Positions 1-11,581 of a stretch of DNA of 64,000 bases are shown here, in pieces. Origin of the DNA: Pisolithus tinctorius (Eukaryota; Basidiomycota; Agaricomycetes; Boletales; Pisolithaceae); the NCBI GenBank assembly GCA_024663395.1, contig JANFAH010000025.1, forward strand, positions 248,001 to 312,000. The letters are read 5' to 3'. The first letter of the stretch is position 1. Every line of letters starts with the position of its first letter. Under the pieces are notes generated by a model that saw only the letters and a program-made list of their open reading frames with translations, was not told the origin of the DNA and did no database searches. The position numbers and the translations under genes are program-made.

Positions 1-1736
1 CGGATGTCGTGCAAGGCTTGGAAAAGCCCAAATAATTCTAGCTTAGCTTGGCTGTAGCGGCGTTTGCGATCGTTGAGAGTTATCGAGCCGAACCTAGCAG
101 GGTAGCGTTTGCCATCTTCCCCCTCCTGCATGAGGAGGTACCCAACAGCGATGTTAGAAGTGTCGACAGCTAAAATGACTTTCTTTTCGGAATTATAGTC
201 GATAGTTCATAATGCAGGGGACGAGACGATCGCACGGCGGAGGTACTCCATCGCTTCCCTATGCTCGTCACGGAATTCGAAGGGGACGTCCTTCTTGGTC
301 AGCTCGACGAGGGGACGGGCATGTTTGGTGAAGTCTTTGATGAAGATCCTGCAGTACGAACAGAGACCTAAAAATCCGCGTACTTCAGTGACGTTTGTGC
401 AGTATGGCCAATCTTTAATCTTTTGGACTTTAGATTTGTCTGGAATTCTACCCTCGAACGACACCTTGTGCCCAACCACTATGATAGACGGCGCAGCAAT
501 GACGCATTTCTTTGCTGACACGGTGGCTCCTGCATGATGCAGACGGTGTAAGACTCGGTTGACGTTCTGCAGGTGCTCCCAGATGAAGCGTCTAATCCCA
601 GAATTCTGTGGAATCATTTCATAAGTCCCATCGGGATTTTGGTAGCGAGACTTGGGGCCTTTAATAGGACAGTCGTCGATAAACGGTATAGTGACTTCCG
701 GAATTTCGTCCTTTAAAATCCAACAGACGTCTCCATGGAAAATTTGGACGGCATTCATGTAGCCCATAGGAAGTTTGGTGAGTTGAAGGGTGCCGATAGG
801 AGTTTGGAAGGTTGTGAGGTCTCGGTAATCGTCGTGTATGGTGCGATGATCGTATCCGACCATGAGATCTAAAATTCCGTAGACTGAGTGGCAAGCGAAG
901 GCTTCAGCGATCGAGTCGATGAAGGGGGGAACAGCTGAATCCTGGATAGAGACGGCGTTTAGAGGTTGTAAGTCATGTACGAGGCGCAGAGATTTTCCGT
1001 CCTTCTTGACCACGCAGAACCATTTTGAGCGGTAAGACAAAGTAGACGGTTCGTAAACCCCTGCGGAAATCTTTTCTTTGATAATATTAACAACTTCACG
1101 GAAAATAGCAGGGGGAATGGGAATATTCCGCTCGACCCATGGCTTGTGGGCTAGCGTAGGTATCTTCAGGGGCGGGAACATGTCCTCTCGGAAGGTCCCT
1201 CTTTCCGAAGCGTCCCAGGCAAAGGCGTCTTCATGCTCCCTGACCAACCACCGTACTAGGTCTAATTCTGTAGGCCAAAGGAACCTTGCCAGGTCCAGAT
1301 CGAGCTCGTCAGCTCTTTCCTGAGTAAACCTGGAACCTGGCACGAACGGAGGGGGATGAGTAGGTAAAACAGGCAGATCTGCGAGTGGGTCTTCGGCCTC
1401 CCGACGCTCTACCCAGAATTCTGCTGGCATCGATGTCGGTACCGGCCTCACCTTCCTCGCTACAGGTTTGTACTTTAAGACATGATAAACGGGATCGAAC
1501 TGATAAGTAGAGCGTAAGGCAGAAATTGTCAGTGGAGAAATGGTAGTAGCGGTCGAGAACAGGAAAGGATCAGTCAGAGAAACGGAACTGGTGTCAAAGG
1601 GATTGACAGGAGGCGTATTGTTGCCTCGAAAGTCATAGATAAACGCCGCAGCGGAATTTATGGCAGTGTCTGTGGGTAAAAACGTGGAAGACTTCAAAGG
1701 GTATAAAGACGGATCAGAAACATAAAGTGAACACAC
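1..1736 (-). pseudogene. gypsy-1 pol: reverse transcriptase and start of RNase H, one in-frame TGA
   Basis: Reverse transcriptase in the frame -1 to gag. Visible motifs are KKDGKSLRLVHDLQPLN, GILDLMVGYD, LPMGYMNAVQIF and the catalytic box IPFIDDCP, so FIDD replaces the commoner YMDD, followed by the RT connection region GFLGLCSYCRIFIKDF. The frame meets TGA at about 204-206 directly after SSPAL. Beyond it the same frame continues as RNase H to base 1 (VILAVDTSN, VGYLLMQE, SQAKLELFGL). The stop is best explained as CGA to TGA, since Arg is expected there. No ATG opens the ORF, which fits expression by frameshift from gag. The copy is probably non-functional because of the stop. Confidence 0.8.
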
Positions 1737-1789
1737 GGAGAAAGCGCAGTCCTGGTCTCCTCGCAGATCGTACGAGTCCTCGACCGATA

Positions 1790-4000
1790 CTAAAAACCCT
1801 GCTCGGGTGGATTCATGTGGCGATGCATTTGTTTTCGCGTGAAGAAGTCTTCTTCATCTTCGGAATTTACGAAACATGGAAGGGGTTGCAGCCTGTTGCG
1901 AGGTCGTGTCAGAATTAAGACTTGTTTACTGGAATTAGGGTCGCGGATTTCTAGAGACTGTTCTCCATCAGGGAAATCGCGAAGGACACTGGAGAGTAGG
2001 CAGAAGAAGGGTCGACCGAGAAGTAAGTCGAAAGGCGCGCGATCAACGACCTGGATTTGTAGATGAGCCTCGATGTTTCCTATGCGCAAAGTGGCATTCT
2101 CTATGACCCCAAGGGTGCTTTCTTTAGATTGGTTAGTGGCCTCCAGAGTCATGGTCATGTCAGTATGGAGAGGGGCCTCTAAGGCTTCCCACAACTCCCG
2201 TCGCAAGGCCACTACCTGGCATCCGCTGTCCAAAATACATTCAACATGGAGTTTGTCCATCAAGATCCCGTCGACAGCACGTAAGGGAGCCGTAGCGAGG
2301 CCCATGCACTTCCCTTCTGTGTCTCTGACCCAGTACTGCTCATAGGACGCCCAAGCAGCCGAGGGAGTCGCGTCTGATGCGGTTTCTAAACTCCCAATAG
2401 TTATCTTCTTCGTCGCAGCTAGTTCTCTGATCTGCTTGCGGATCTCCGGGCTGACAGCTAATAGATCTTTGGTAGAGATTTCCATTTTTGCGTCTAAGAC
2501 TTGGTTTACGATCTGCTTGGTCGCCGCAGCCTCATCGAAGCTGCTTTGGTAACGGAATTGGGGTGCAGAATTTGTCGATGGCTTAAGTTTCCGGGGATCT
2601 GTAAGATTAGGAGCAACCAGAGTTTTTCTGGCTGTTGGGGCTTCCGAAGACGAGGCAGTGTTAGCTGGAGCGAAATTACTGACTGGGATAGTAGGCACTG
2701 GTGTGTTGGCCGACACTGGGACTGCTAGTGCCGGCCTTTGACGACGAACCGGGACTTCCACGCCGTCGAAGCGAGCTGTCTTCTTTTTCTTGATAGCGTT
2801 CTTCAACTCTTCTACCTGCGCATAAGCCCTTGCCAAGGCACGTTGGTCTTCTTCGTCAGCATCCTCCTCTAGGTTTTCGTCGACTAGATAGGAAGAGGGG
2901 TGTAGGTCGACTTGGTATTCCGAAACATCTTCGTTGCTGAAGAACATTGTGCTGACGAGATGGGGAGGAGTTTCATGCCTGCAGGATGAGGTTGACTGCT
3001 GGCTGGGTCGCTGAACTGAGACGAGGTTTGCCGAGGCAATGATCGAGTCGCACATGGCGAGGAAGTTATCGATCTTTTCCTTGAAATTACGACCTGCAGC
3101 TGTCCTAGGAATATCAGAGCCGTCTGGCATGAAAACCCTCCCTCCAATCAGGGAGCATTTCCCAGCTTGTACATATTCGTGACACAGCGCACATTCTGCA
3201 GTTCTGTGCCCATCTGTTCCTCCGCAGAAGAAACACCATGGATCGAAGGAACGACGGAATTGTCCTTCTTGACCTTGTTGGGGGGGCGGGGTAGGAACAG
3301 GTTGCTGAGCGACATGAGCATACTCTCGCTTCAGGATAGTAGGAACGGCCGGCGAGGAAGATGGAGCGGAATTCTGGGGAAACAGTGCCGACGAGTCTGG
3401 TTGAGGGAGGTTCCGTTTGGCCCCACTGAGGAGGTAGTTGGCGTGTTTATAGACTATATCGAACTCCCATGGTTCGTCAATGTCATGATCTAAGTCAGAG
3501 AGTTGCAATCGCGTGAGCAAGGAATTCTGAAATCTCGGGGGAAACCCCTCAAGGAATTTCTCGTTGATGTAGTCCTCAGGGAGTTTCTTCTTCTTCTGGA
3601 TGAGGCCGAGGATGCATCGGAATTCACGGACGTATTTCCCGAGATCTTCCAGTGATCCCATCGGTTTCTGAACTTGATGGTAGAGTAAGGTTTCAAGGTC
3701 AGCTTTAGTATAGCGACAATCTTTCACCGAGGCACCTGGATAGTAGTTCAGGAGTTCTTTGGAAAACGCATCCCAGTCATTGAAGCCGTCGGTTGCGGTG
3801 TCTAAGGTTGACCAAAACTCCACCTCGTTGTGGTCAGCGTAACGAATGACCCAGTGGATCTTATCTTTCCCGGTGTCAAGGCCAGCTTCGACGCAGAGTT
3901 GTTCGACATCTTCAAGGTAGCGAGTGATGTCTTCGGTACGACCGGAAAACTTCGGGGCTTTGTTAGAACCCCTGAGTGGCATGTCTCTTGCTCCAGACAT
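1790..4000 (-). CDS. gypsy-1 gag-protease polyprotein
   Basis: Structural protein and aspartic protease of the retrotransposon, 736 aa from the first in-frame ATG at 4000. The N-terminal capsid-like part carries APKFSGRTEDITRYLEDVEQ, then a zinc knuckle variant CFFCGGTDGHRTAEC (five residues, not four, between the second Cys and His), a low-complexity linker, and near the C-terminus a retropepsin with ILDSGCQVVAL (DSG active site) and LLGRPFF. The frame stays open upstream to about 4640 without any ATG, so the true N-terminus may be longer or rely on another start. It ends with TAG at 1790-1792 just after a GGGTTTT heptamer, where pol starts in the -1 frame. No internal stops. Confidence 0.8.
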   Translation of the reverse strand: MSGARDMPLRGSNKAPKFSGRTEDITRYLEDVEQLCVEAGLDTGKDKIHWVIRYADHNEVEFWSTLDTATDGFNDWDAFSKELLNYYPGASVKDCRYTKADLETLLYHQVQKPMGSLEDLGKYVREFRCILGLIQKKKKLPEDYINEKFLEGFPPRFQNSLLTRLQLSDLDHDIDEPWEFDIVYKHANYLLSGAKRNLPQPDSSALFPQNSAPSSSPAVPTILKREYAHVAQQPVPTPPPQQGQEGQFRRSFDPWCFFCGGTDGHRTAECALCHEYVQAGKCSLIGGRVFMPDGSDIPRTAAGRNFKEKIDNFLAMCDSIIASANLVSVQRPSQQSTSSCRHETPPHLVSTMFFSNEDVSEYQVDLHPSSYLVDENLEEDADEEDQRALARAYAQVEELKNAIKKKKTARFDGVEVPVRRQRPALAVPVSANTPVPTIPVSNFAPANTASSSEAPTARKTLVAPNLTDPRKLKPSTNSAPQFRYQSSFDEAAATKQIVNQVLDAKMEISTKDLLAVSPEIRKQIRELAATKKITIGSLETASDATPSAAWASYEQYWVRDTEGKCMGLATAPLRAVDGILMDKLHVECILDSGCQVVALRRELWEALEAPLHTDMTMTLEATNQSKESTLGVIENATLRIGNIEAHLQIQVVDRAPFDLLLGRPFFCLLSSVLRDFPDGEQSLEIRDPNSSKQVLILTRPRNRLQPLPCFVNSEDEEDFFTRKQMHRHMNPPEQGF
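1793..1799 (-). other. Candidate -1 ribosomal frameshift site GGGTTTT
   Basis: In the gag frame the last codons are CAG GGT TTT TAG. The heptamer G GGT TTT fits the X XXY YYZ rule, and slipping back by one base reads GGG TTT TTA and enters the open pol frame, which has no ATG of its own. The position immediately before the gag stop is typical of programmed -1 frameshifting. No downstream pseudoknot was tested. Confidence 0.55.
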
Positions 4001-4901
4001 TATGCGAGGTGGTATGGGGATCTGGATCGGAATTCGGGGAAGGATAGGAGCGGAATTCAAGAGAGTTGAGGCAAGAGAATTCTGTACGGGTATTTGAGTA
4101 GAAAGGGAGGTAGCAGAATTTGCGATTAGTGAATGGGAAGGAAGTAGGAGCTGTTCAGTGGCTAGTTCTGAGTCACTGGATGGCGAGGACGACGAAGAAG
4201 TTAGTTCTGAGAGAGGCGAAAGTTCTTGACATTCAGCAGGAGGATCGAAGGGCTCGTCGAAGTCGAAGCCTCCTGGAAACGCTGGGCAAAATGCTGGGGA
4301 CTCTGGGCTCCGAAAGATCTTGTCTAAACCGAGATCTGAGTCTGACGAGTGCGGCTCTGAAATATCTCTAGGATCAGCTACCGGAATTAAGATTTCTGCT
4401 GAGGAAATAGATAGTCTGCGGAAGGGCTCTAGGAGCTCTTCGAGTTCAGTTCTTTGACGAGTGGGTTGTAAGGATCTCCTTTCCAGATCTACAGACCCCT
4501 TGCGGTGGGCTCCAAAACGTTGTGGGACATGACTTCTGGGAAGCGTGTGACTAGAGGAAGGGAGAAGGGAGAATTCCCTAGGATCGTCCCAAGGGGTACT
4601 GTGTGGAAGGAGAGGTCGAGAATGGGCTTAGAAGCGGTGGGGAAATTCAAGCGAGAGTCGCGGAATTTAATTCCGGGCAGATGTAGACGCGTGAGGAACA
4701 GCAAGACGGGTATATGAAATTCCGAGGGGTCGCTACACGTCAAGAGGAGTGAATTCGAAGCAAAAGGGACATGGGATTAGGTGTGCAGGGCTGGAGGACA
4801 CAGGAGACACGAAGACCTCTGGGGACACTGAAGACGCAGCAGACTCTATATATGCACTTTAGACTCTTGAAACTCTCGAACTCGCAGAACACACACAGAT
4901 A

Positions 4902-4910
4902 GCGACTCCA
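4902..4910 (-). other. Candidate primer binding site of gypsy-1
   Basis: On the minus strand this reads TGGAGTCGC a few bases after a possible LTR end ...GGACACCCA. TGGAG is also the start of the primer binding site of the related gag-only element. Weak, because the LTR end is not confirmed by a second copy. Confidence 0.3.
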
Positions 4911-4914
4911 AAAG

Positions 4915-5495
4915 GTGGGTGTCCTATTTCCGACGCTATGGCGGAATTATATAGTACAGGGAAAGTAGGTACGAGTCGGAGTAAGGTGGGGCGGAAAAAC
5001 TAAAAGACCGGAAAATAAAGGGAAGGACGTCAGACGTCAGCGAAATACAGATGCACGTGAAATAGTCCGGTGGGTAGTAGACAAGAGCAAGAACGGGACA
5101 ACAGTAAGGGGTATCTTCCAACAGAATGAGAGTATGTGTACAAGTGGGAGGTGGAGCTGAGTGGCACAGGAGGGCAGAGCGTAGCATACTGGCACGAAGT
5201 CCAGCTTGTGGAATTTAGGGCGACAGGGGAAACCGGGGTTTTTTAGAGGTAAGTGGCATGGATGACTGGTGATGTGGCTGAGCGATGGCACGGCTACTGA
5301 ATGATCAGCGTTTTGATGACTGAGCGACACGCTGAAGGTCGGTAGAGACTCCAAAGGGGACAGGGGTTGGGAGGAAACGCGAGGACACGAGCAGAAAAAA
5401 ATTCCGAAAAATTCCGAAACAGGTTTGTCGTAGAGGCCTGTGGAATTTAGTGACAGATTCCTGTTCCAGCCTCAGGGAGTATACGGCTCCCTACA
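4915..5495 (-). repeat. Candidate 5' LTR of gypsy-1
   Basis: On the minus strand the segment starts TGTAGGGAGCC, like the LTRs at 6469 (TGTAGGGAACG) and 16774 (TGTAGGGAATG), and could end GGACACCCA next to the candidate primer site. It lies upstream of gag as expected for a 5' LTR. The partner 3' LTR is outside the window, so both ends, especially the low one, are inference. The small ORFs inside are hydrophobic low-complexity translations and not genes. Confidence 0.4.
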
Positions 5496-6468
5496 CCGCC
5501 CGACTGTGAGGTTGAAGGCCGACAACCAAGATCGAACAAAGTTAGCACCTTCACCTGTCGGGGTCGAAGACCTGTCAATGAAGGAGACGCGAGGATCTAC
5601 AGACTTAAGGTGACAGCTTTTATTATAGTTCAAGCATGTGCTACTTCGAGATATTTTGTTTCTAGCAGTGAACAAGTGGTAGATGAAGATGGGCGACTCG
5701 AGGTCGCTCGGTGACACTTAGTGCGAGAGCTTTGGCCACCTGATGGAGTACCAGACGAAGTATGAGAAATCAAGTGCACGCATGCACAGGGAGTTGAGGC
5801 TGTGAAAATAGGAATGGGACAAGTGAACAAGGCAAGGGTCCTGGTGAGTGTGTCGACATATAGTTTTCTTTAAAATGAGTTTTGCTTCGAGCGACGTCGT
5901 TCAACCGAGTCATGCTAACCTTCGGGTGATTCTACTCACCCTGACTTATAGTTTCGAGTTCCCTTGTTTTTCTTGGTGCTAAATCGTCTTAAGGACGAGC
6001 AGTAGTCGAGAGCACATATGCATATAAGGATAGTAAATACACGACTGATCAAGGTTTGTTTTAGGTACATATATATGTCTTCGAGCTGCCTCGTAGAGGG
6101 CCAGCATCCACTGTACCAGCCGCTGAGCTGCATTACATTCTGTTACCATTCGCACAGAGACTGTGCCTCGAAGAGCAGTCCTTGACTCGCTCCACACTCG
6201 ATTTATTACTCACTTGTTTGCTTGCCTGGAGATTATCTCCATCGTCTTTTGGTTCGAGGTTTGGGCCTTGAGGGGAGTGTTTGGGAGAGAAGGGAGTCGT
6301 GTTCAAGTAGCGAGAAGGTTAGAGGGCAAAGAGTTGTGTTCGAGGGGCACGAGGGTAGAGAGCGAGGGAGGTATGCGGCGAGGTCGAGGGAAGCAGATGC
6401 AAGGATGAGGATGTTCGTGCGAGGAGGAGAGTGACCGAGGACGGTCGAGTTCTAAACCACCCCTTGGA
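5496..6468. other. Unassigned transposon-derived DNA, no gene
   Basis: No credible coding region. The right end is the internal 3' border of the element whose LTR starts at 6469: the bases before that LTR (ACCCCTTGGA) closely match those before the 3' LTR of the gag-only element (ACCCCTGGGA). The left part contains a TATA-like stretch on the minus strand (about 5630) and may be the remnant of another LTR. Both ORFs at 6163-6434 are short overlapping frames without recognisable domains. Confidence 0.4.
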
Positions 6469-6930
6469 TGTAGGGAACGAGTTCGAGTTCCCTAGGAGAA
6501 TCTGTCTTGGTCAGGAGTTTAGGGGTGGAAGGACTTGTTTTGTTTCTTGCTTTTGTTTTTGTGTTTGTACCCCTGGACTTGGTGGCAAGCAGCCGCGTTG
6601 CTGACTAAGCATGTGTGCTGTGTTCGTGCGAGTTCAGTTTACCAAAGGAACCAATCCATGACACAGGCCCTCAGTAGTAGGGTGATTTAGTCTCGCATTT
6701 CGGCGAGTTTTCGAAGTTAGAATAATTACTTTGGGGAGTACCCAAAGTGCCAGGAGGACTGGCAAGAGTATTAGACAGACAGAGCTAAGTATCCTTTTTC
6801 TAGTTCGCATTTTTACCTTTTTACTACACTTCTTTCTCCAGAGAGAACCTCCCTTTTGGGACAAGCACAATATACTCGCCCATTACTGACTATTACCATT
6901 ATAGGTTTATCTATTTTACCTATTCCTACA
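6469..6930 (+). repeat. 3' LTR of a second gypsy-like element
   Basis: 462 bp beginning TGTAGGGAACG and ending TTCCTACA, a perfect TGTAGG/CCTACA terminal pair, the same pair as in the gag-only element. The sequence on its right resumes abruptly inside the reverse transcriptase of gypsy-2 after GEYVG, so 6930/6931 is an insertion junction. The bases after it (ACGTT) should be the target duplication. The matching left LTR is not in the window. Orientation is inferred from the pre-LTR motif shared with the 3' LTR at 16774. Confidence 0.65.
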
Positions 6931-8584
6931 ACGTTCCAACATATTCCCCAAAAATGTGGTTCATTAGGGCTTGGTACGTCGCTGGAGCATTGCAGTCGCC
7001 TTGCTGGACTACCAGACTGACCATATTTCTGTCTGGGGTCGTAACGGCCGTCCTTTCAACATGCTCGGGGATCACCCGAATTTGTTTGTACATGTCTGCT
7101 CCATCAATGATCGACCTATATGGCCTCTTGGCCACTCGCCATAGGATACCATCCATATCGGGCATCGGTGACGATAACTTGTGCGTATTCTTGTTTTGCT
7201 CGTGCAGGTCGACCACCACACGGAGTCGCAGAGGGTTCCCTGCCTTTGGTATTAGTAACATTGGGCAAGTGTTCCTTGCCACAGTTAGTTCCCAGTGGCT
7301 GGTTTTCAAGTAAGCATTTTTCTTTTCCACCCAAAGAGGTCTTAATGCCTCTGGACATCTAGATGGCTGCCAAGGATATATTTTCCTTTCATCTATCAGT
7401 GGGATCTCATGATTTATGGCTCGGAATGGGGGAAGGGCCGTCGCTCCTACTTGGGAGCATAGAGGCTTTGCTAATTCCTGTAAGTACTTCCTTGCCTTCT
7501 CAAGGTTCTCATGGTAAACGTCCATTGTGCGTGATTCCAGGGTTGAGACCTGCGCTCCTTTCATTTCAGTGGGTGTAACACTTCCTACAACAACTCTAGG
7601 TGATTGTAATCCTACCATCACTTTGTGCTGATAGAGGAATGGTGTCCCTAAGATCAGGTTGTAATTCTGCAAGTTCATGACATCGAAGTATTGTTCGCAG
7701 TCAATCCCTTGATATTGGAAATGGGCCTTAGTGCCGAAGTTCACCTTGGACCACGAGCCCTGAACCGCAAGCTGAATGGTGAGAGGTTTCTCAAGCGAAA
7801 TACATTTCACTTTCAATTGTTCTGCAAGCGTCACTGACATGAAATCAGCCAGCGATCCTGTATCGATCAGCACGCATGCCGGGTGGCCGTTCATGTGCAC
7901 GACGACCACCAGAGGCTTTGGTATCTTTTGCGTGAAATCCTTGGCTATCGAGGAATTTCTCTGTAGGGTCAACTTATCCTCATTGCAGACCTTAATGCCA
8001 TTCAACTGGATCATGTCATACGGTGCATCTTTCAACTGATCTGCGATCCTGTTGGTTTCATCATTTCCAGTGCTCTTGAATAGTGCGCAGATCCCTGGGT
8101 CTTCTTCCTCCAGGGGGTCACTGCTCGTTAAAGCTACACACGCATGAAACAGCCTCTTAGCATGCCAATGCATGACATCAAAGTCTGGCCTGGAAATCCT
8201 TTCCAGCGGGAGGACCAGGCGGACTGCCAGGTGATAGTCAAGTACGTCGATTGTCATCTTATCTTCCCTAACACACGCAAATCGTCCTGAGTTTCCCCCT
8301 TCCAGAATTTGAAGACTGTGCTCCTCGAGCTTAGTGATAATGCAGTCCTCAATAGGGCGTCCCATGGGGTTTGATCTCCAGGTCCGTGCACGCTCTTGGC
8401 ATCTCAGTTCTGTCTTCAGGATACCAGCACGTTCTCCCTTTCGAAACCAGTACCAACTATCAAGTCGGAAAGCAGGGTTCATTAGCAGGTGCGTTTTGAC
8501 TGTAATCTCGTCTCCTGGGCCTAATACATCTTGTTCGCTTTCCACAATCATGTGTCAGCCATCCATCAGATCATAGACCAGGAA
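6931..8584 (-). pseudogene. Gypsy-2 protease and truncated reverse transcriptase
   Basis: Continues the gag frame without frameshift after two TGA codons (about 8551-8585), so this family makes a fused gag-pol. The frame shows a retropepsin (HPACVLIDTGSLADFMSV, DTG active site; ILGTPFLYQHKV) and then the start of reverse transcriptase (RVVVDLHEQNKNTHK, PMPDMDGIL, SIIDGADMYKQIRV, CNAPATYQALMNHIFGEYVG). The catalytic YxDD box should follow about ten residues later but is missing, because an LTR (6469-6930) has inserted at that point. RNase H and integrase are absent from the window. Confidence 0.85.
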
Positions 8585-9733
8585 TCAGGAGTCCATATAA
8601 GTGCACAATGAGTTCGGGTCATTGCCGGGGTAGCAGATCCCAGATAGTCGTTCCATGGCCCTATCCTCCAGGGGGTGCCCTAGTTTTGTGCCCACCCACC
8701 AGATTCCACAGACCTGGTCGCTTCTATAGGTGTAGACATGCATTCCATCATTCGGGTCTTCCTCTTCAGGAATGGTACTATCGCTAGTCTGGTAGTCTTC
8801 GTCATCTGAGACACTCTCCAGGTCTGGGAGGTCGTCGTCAGGTATGCCATCATCTTCTTGGATCGTAGGCCCTCGAGCCTGAATGAAGTTCAAGGACACT
8901 TCAGGGCCGTGCCTAGACGAACTTGCCAACTGACATTGGCACTCAATATCTCCGAAGTCGACACCCACACCAAAACTCGTAACACCTGAGGACTTGCCGG
9001 CATTGAGCACAGTCTGACGATCAGGACAATTCCTCGAGAAATGCCCTGACTTATGGCAGATGAAGCATAGGCCCTCTGCCTTGTGGCATTCCTGCTCTTC
9101 TTTGCTCAGTTTAGGAGTATCATGCTTCCGTTTATCCTGCCATCTGGTGCACTTTCCTCCCGGGTTGTGATTATCAGGTGTAGCGGCTTCCTTTCGATAG
9201 CCTTCACCTTTAAACTTCCTCTTCCTTTCATGTCTTCGCTTGTGTCCTGACTTATGGGATTTGGGACTCTCTGGTGACGCAGCAGTGCTTCCCACCATCC
9301 AGTGTTTACTCCTTCGTTGTTTAGACCTGTGAGTATAGTCACCAGCAACGGTTTGGGCGATTTCAAGGATCTCTGCAGAGGCTGAGGTCTTCTTTAGTGA
9401 TGAGATCTCCGGATTCAACTTTTCTTTCCACAGGTCCCTTTGGAGCTCCTTTCGGAGCCCCGACCAAAACTTGTGGACCTTTGTGCATTCGTCAGTTTCT
9501 CCAATCATGTTCCATAGCTCATTGAGCTCATACAGGTAGTTCTTTACCATTTTGGAGTTTTGATAACATGACTGCAGTTTCTCCCTTTGCCGCATTCAGA
9601 AATCAATGGGGAAACAATAGTTGAATAGTTGCATAAAGAAATCCGAGAGCCTCCACTTGTAAGGGTCTCCTGAGACTTCCTGCACATAAAACTCATGTGC
9701 TTTGCCCGTTAGGTAGTGGGATAGAATGAACGC
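8585..9733 (-). pseudogene. Gypsy-2 gag, C-terminal part
   Basis: Gag capsid C-terminus and nucleocapsid. A retrotransposon gag-type segment (ELNELWNMIGETDECTKVHK, FWSGLRKELQRDLW) is followed by a basic, Lys/Arg-rich linker and a canonical zinc knuckle CFICHKSGHFSRNC (CX2CX4HX4C) and an acidic tail. One TGA near 9596 interrupts ...FPIDF/MRQREK..., where Arg CGA is expected. At 9733 the frame is cut by the gag-only element and resumes at 17124, the joint reading K-C-A-F-I-L across the duplicated ACGC. Confidence 0.85.
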
Positions 9734-9828
9734 TGTAGGGAATGTAATTTCCCTACTGGGGGAATTGTTTTATTTTGTTCATTTTATTTAGTTTTGATTC
9801 TAGGAGTTTTTTCTGCTAGTGGTACTTA
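9734..9828 (+). repeat. 5' LTR of gag-only element, left part
   Basis: Matches 16774-16868 of the 3' LTR essentially base for base up to GGTACTTA, where the Harbinger element begins. The last three bases TTA are one copy of its target duplication. Confidence 0.9.
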
Positions 9829-9946
9829 GAGCTAGTTCGGTAACGAAGTCCCACAAAGAATCCAAGTGAAAAAACCCAAAAAAAAGTCCCAGGCCTTCAT
9901 GACATAAGCATACAGAGTTCAAGCGGAGCTCCAATTTAGGAGGAGA
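9829..9946 (+). repeat. Left terminal inverted repeat of Harbinger 1
   Basis: 118 bp starting GAGCTAGTTCGGTAACG. It pairs with 13316-13433 with only about two mismatches, including equal homopolymer lengths, so the insertion is young or recently corrected. Confidence 0.92.
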
Positions 9947-9981
9947 CATAGGTGATATCGATAACCGCAACCACAACTAGC

Positions 9982-11422
9982 ATGGCTGACGAGTCGGGTG
10001 TATCTGGGAACCTGATCGGTGGGGACCCTCCTGATGCCGCAGACGACGAGAACGATGAAAGGCGCATCAACATCAACGACGACCACTATCGATGCCGCAA
10101 ACTTCTCATTCTTATCCTCATCCACCATCACCTCCAACTCTTATCCCTGTTACTCGTGTTGGCAGATACTCTACAGGCCGTCGCGGAAGCGACGCGGCGT
10201 GCTGACCCGATCCCATACCACACGTCGATCCTGACTGGGAGTGGGTGGGTAGCCGAATTGTTGAACGGCCATCCCGAGCGAATTCGTACAGAGCTCGCGG
10301 TTCACAAGCACGTATTCGACATCTTATTGCGGGAGCTCCAACAACATGGAATCGGTCCTTCCAAACACGTCATGCTCGAAGAGCAACTCGCGATCTTTCT
10401 ATATACCTCTGTCACTGGTTTGTCCATCAGACATGTAGGTGAACATTTTCAAAGGTCGAACGGCACGATCTCCAAGTAAGTCTTCGACCGTGCCATTTTC
10501 GGTGGACTAATCGTCGTTCCAGGTACTTCAAAAAAATTCTGTTCGCATTCTCGTCTCGTGATATATACAGCAAGTACGTACGACTGCCACGCAGTGATGC
10601 CCCCGTCCACCCAACTATTCGCGATAACCCCAAATTTTTCCCATTTTTCGCCGACGCTATCGGTGCAATCGACGGGACGCACATTGCGTGCGCTCCCAGT
10701 TCGGAGGAAAGGGATGCGATGCGAAATCGCAAAGGTTTCACCTCCCAGAATTGCCTGCTCTGCTGCGATTTTGATATGCGCTTCACATATGTCCTTAGCG
10801 GGTGGGAGGGATCTGCGGCCGACTCGTCGGTCTATCACGATGCGTGGCTGAGCGATCTCGCTATTCCGGATGGCAAGTACTACCTTGCTGATGCAGGGTT
10901 CCCCAATTGCCCCCAACTCCTAACTCCATTCCGAGGGCAACGATACCATCTTGCAGAATGGGGCCGTGCGCACATACGGTAAGTATCGCTATCGGTGTTT
11001 TTATTTACTTATAATTCATTGGAATTTACAGACCAGTAAACGCCGAGGAATGCTACAACCTTCGCCACGCGCAGCTTCGAAACGTGATCGAACGGATAAT
11101 CGGAGTCATCAAACGGTGCTTCCGCATTCTCGTCATGCCTCCAGAGTATGGCATGGACGTCCAGGCCCGTATCCCTCCCGCTTTGTGTTGCATTCACAAC
11201 ATCATCCGCGTGTACGATCCGTTGGAATTAGACGACATCGAAGGCTTCATACCGCCTCCGCCGCCGGACGAGTCAGAAGAGGTGATCGGCGTGATCGCCG
11301 ATGGCGTTCCAACTGCCGCAGAACGCCTTTGGATGTCGGAGAGGTGGGGTGCAATCGCGCAAAGCATTTGGAGTAGTTACATTGCCGAACGAGTACGAAG
11401 GGGAGAGTTCATCGCGGATTAG
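9982..11422 (+). CDS. PIF/Harbinger DDE transposase (Harbinger 1)
   Basis: Cut-and-paste transposase, 446 aa from exons 9982-10475, 10523-10978 and 11032-11422; introns of 47 and 53 nt are GT-AG and keep frame. The N-terminal part has an HTH-like block (YHTSILTGSGWVAELLNGHP; EEQLAIFLYTSVTGLSIRHV). The catalytic core shows AIDGTHIACA (first Asp), GSAADSSVYHDA (second Asp) and NVIERIIGVIKRCFRIL (Glu), with the usual MRNRKGFTSQN and YYLADAGFPN motifs between them. I start at the first ATG, MADESG. The intron positions are the same as in Harbinger 2. It works with the Myb-like partner encoded on the other strand. All three acidic residues are present, so it may be active. Confidence 0.9.
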
Positions 11423-11581
11423 CATTTATATACCATCATTTCCCTCTACGTTACGCTACCCGTATGATCCAAAATGCATTTCTTTTCGAGTCTCCAGCGG
11501 TAGACTTTGAGAACCGAAACGCGATGATATTGCAACAAACGTAAAGGTAAAAATGAACACTACAAGCTGCAAGTACAACAA

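Larger units (their letters stand above)
1..5495 (-). mobile_element. Ty3/gypsy retrotransposon (gypsy-1), cut by window edge
   Basis: Minus-strand LTR retrotransposon with gag-protease at 1790-4000 (open to about 4640) and reverse transcriptase-RNase H running off the left edge. Integrase and the 3' LTR are outside the window. The gag is homologous to the gag of the gag-only element at 9734-17123: both have an N-terminal CRGS or LRGS-like start, a CFFCG zinc knuckle, and a following AGR...DN block. The two are therefore sister lineages. The right limit is uncertain. I take it as the 'CCCTACA' at 5489-5495, because related elements here start TGTAGGG and end CCTACA. Confidence 0.75.

Noticed and set aside
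4936..5354. Minus-strand ORFs with hydrophobic, Pro/Ser-rich translations
   Set aside because: In the probable LTR/leader; two overlapping frames, no domain, no conserved start.
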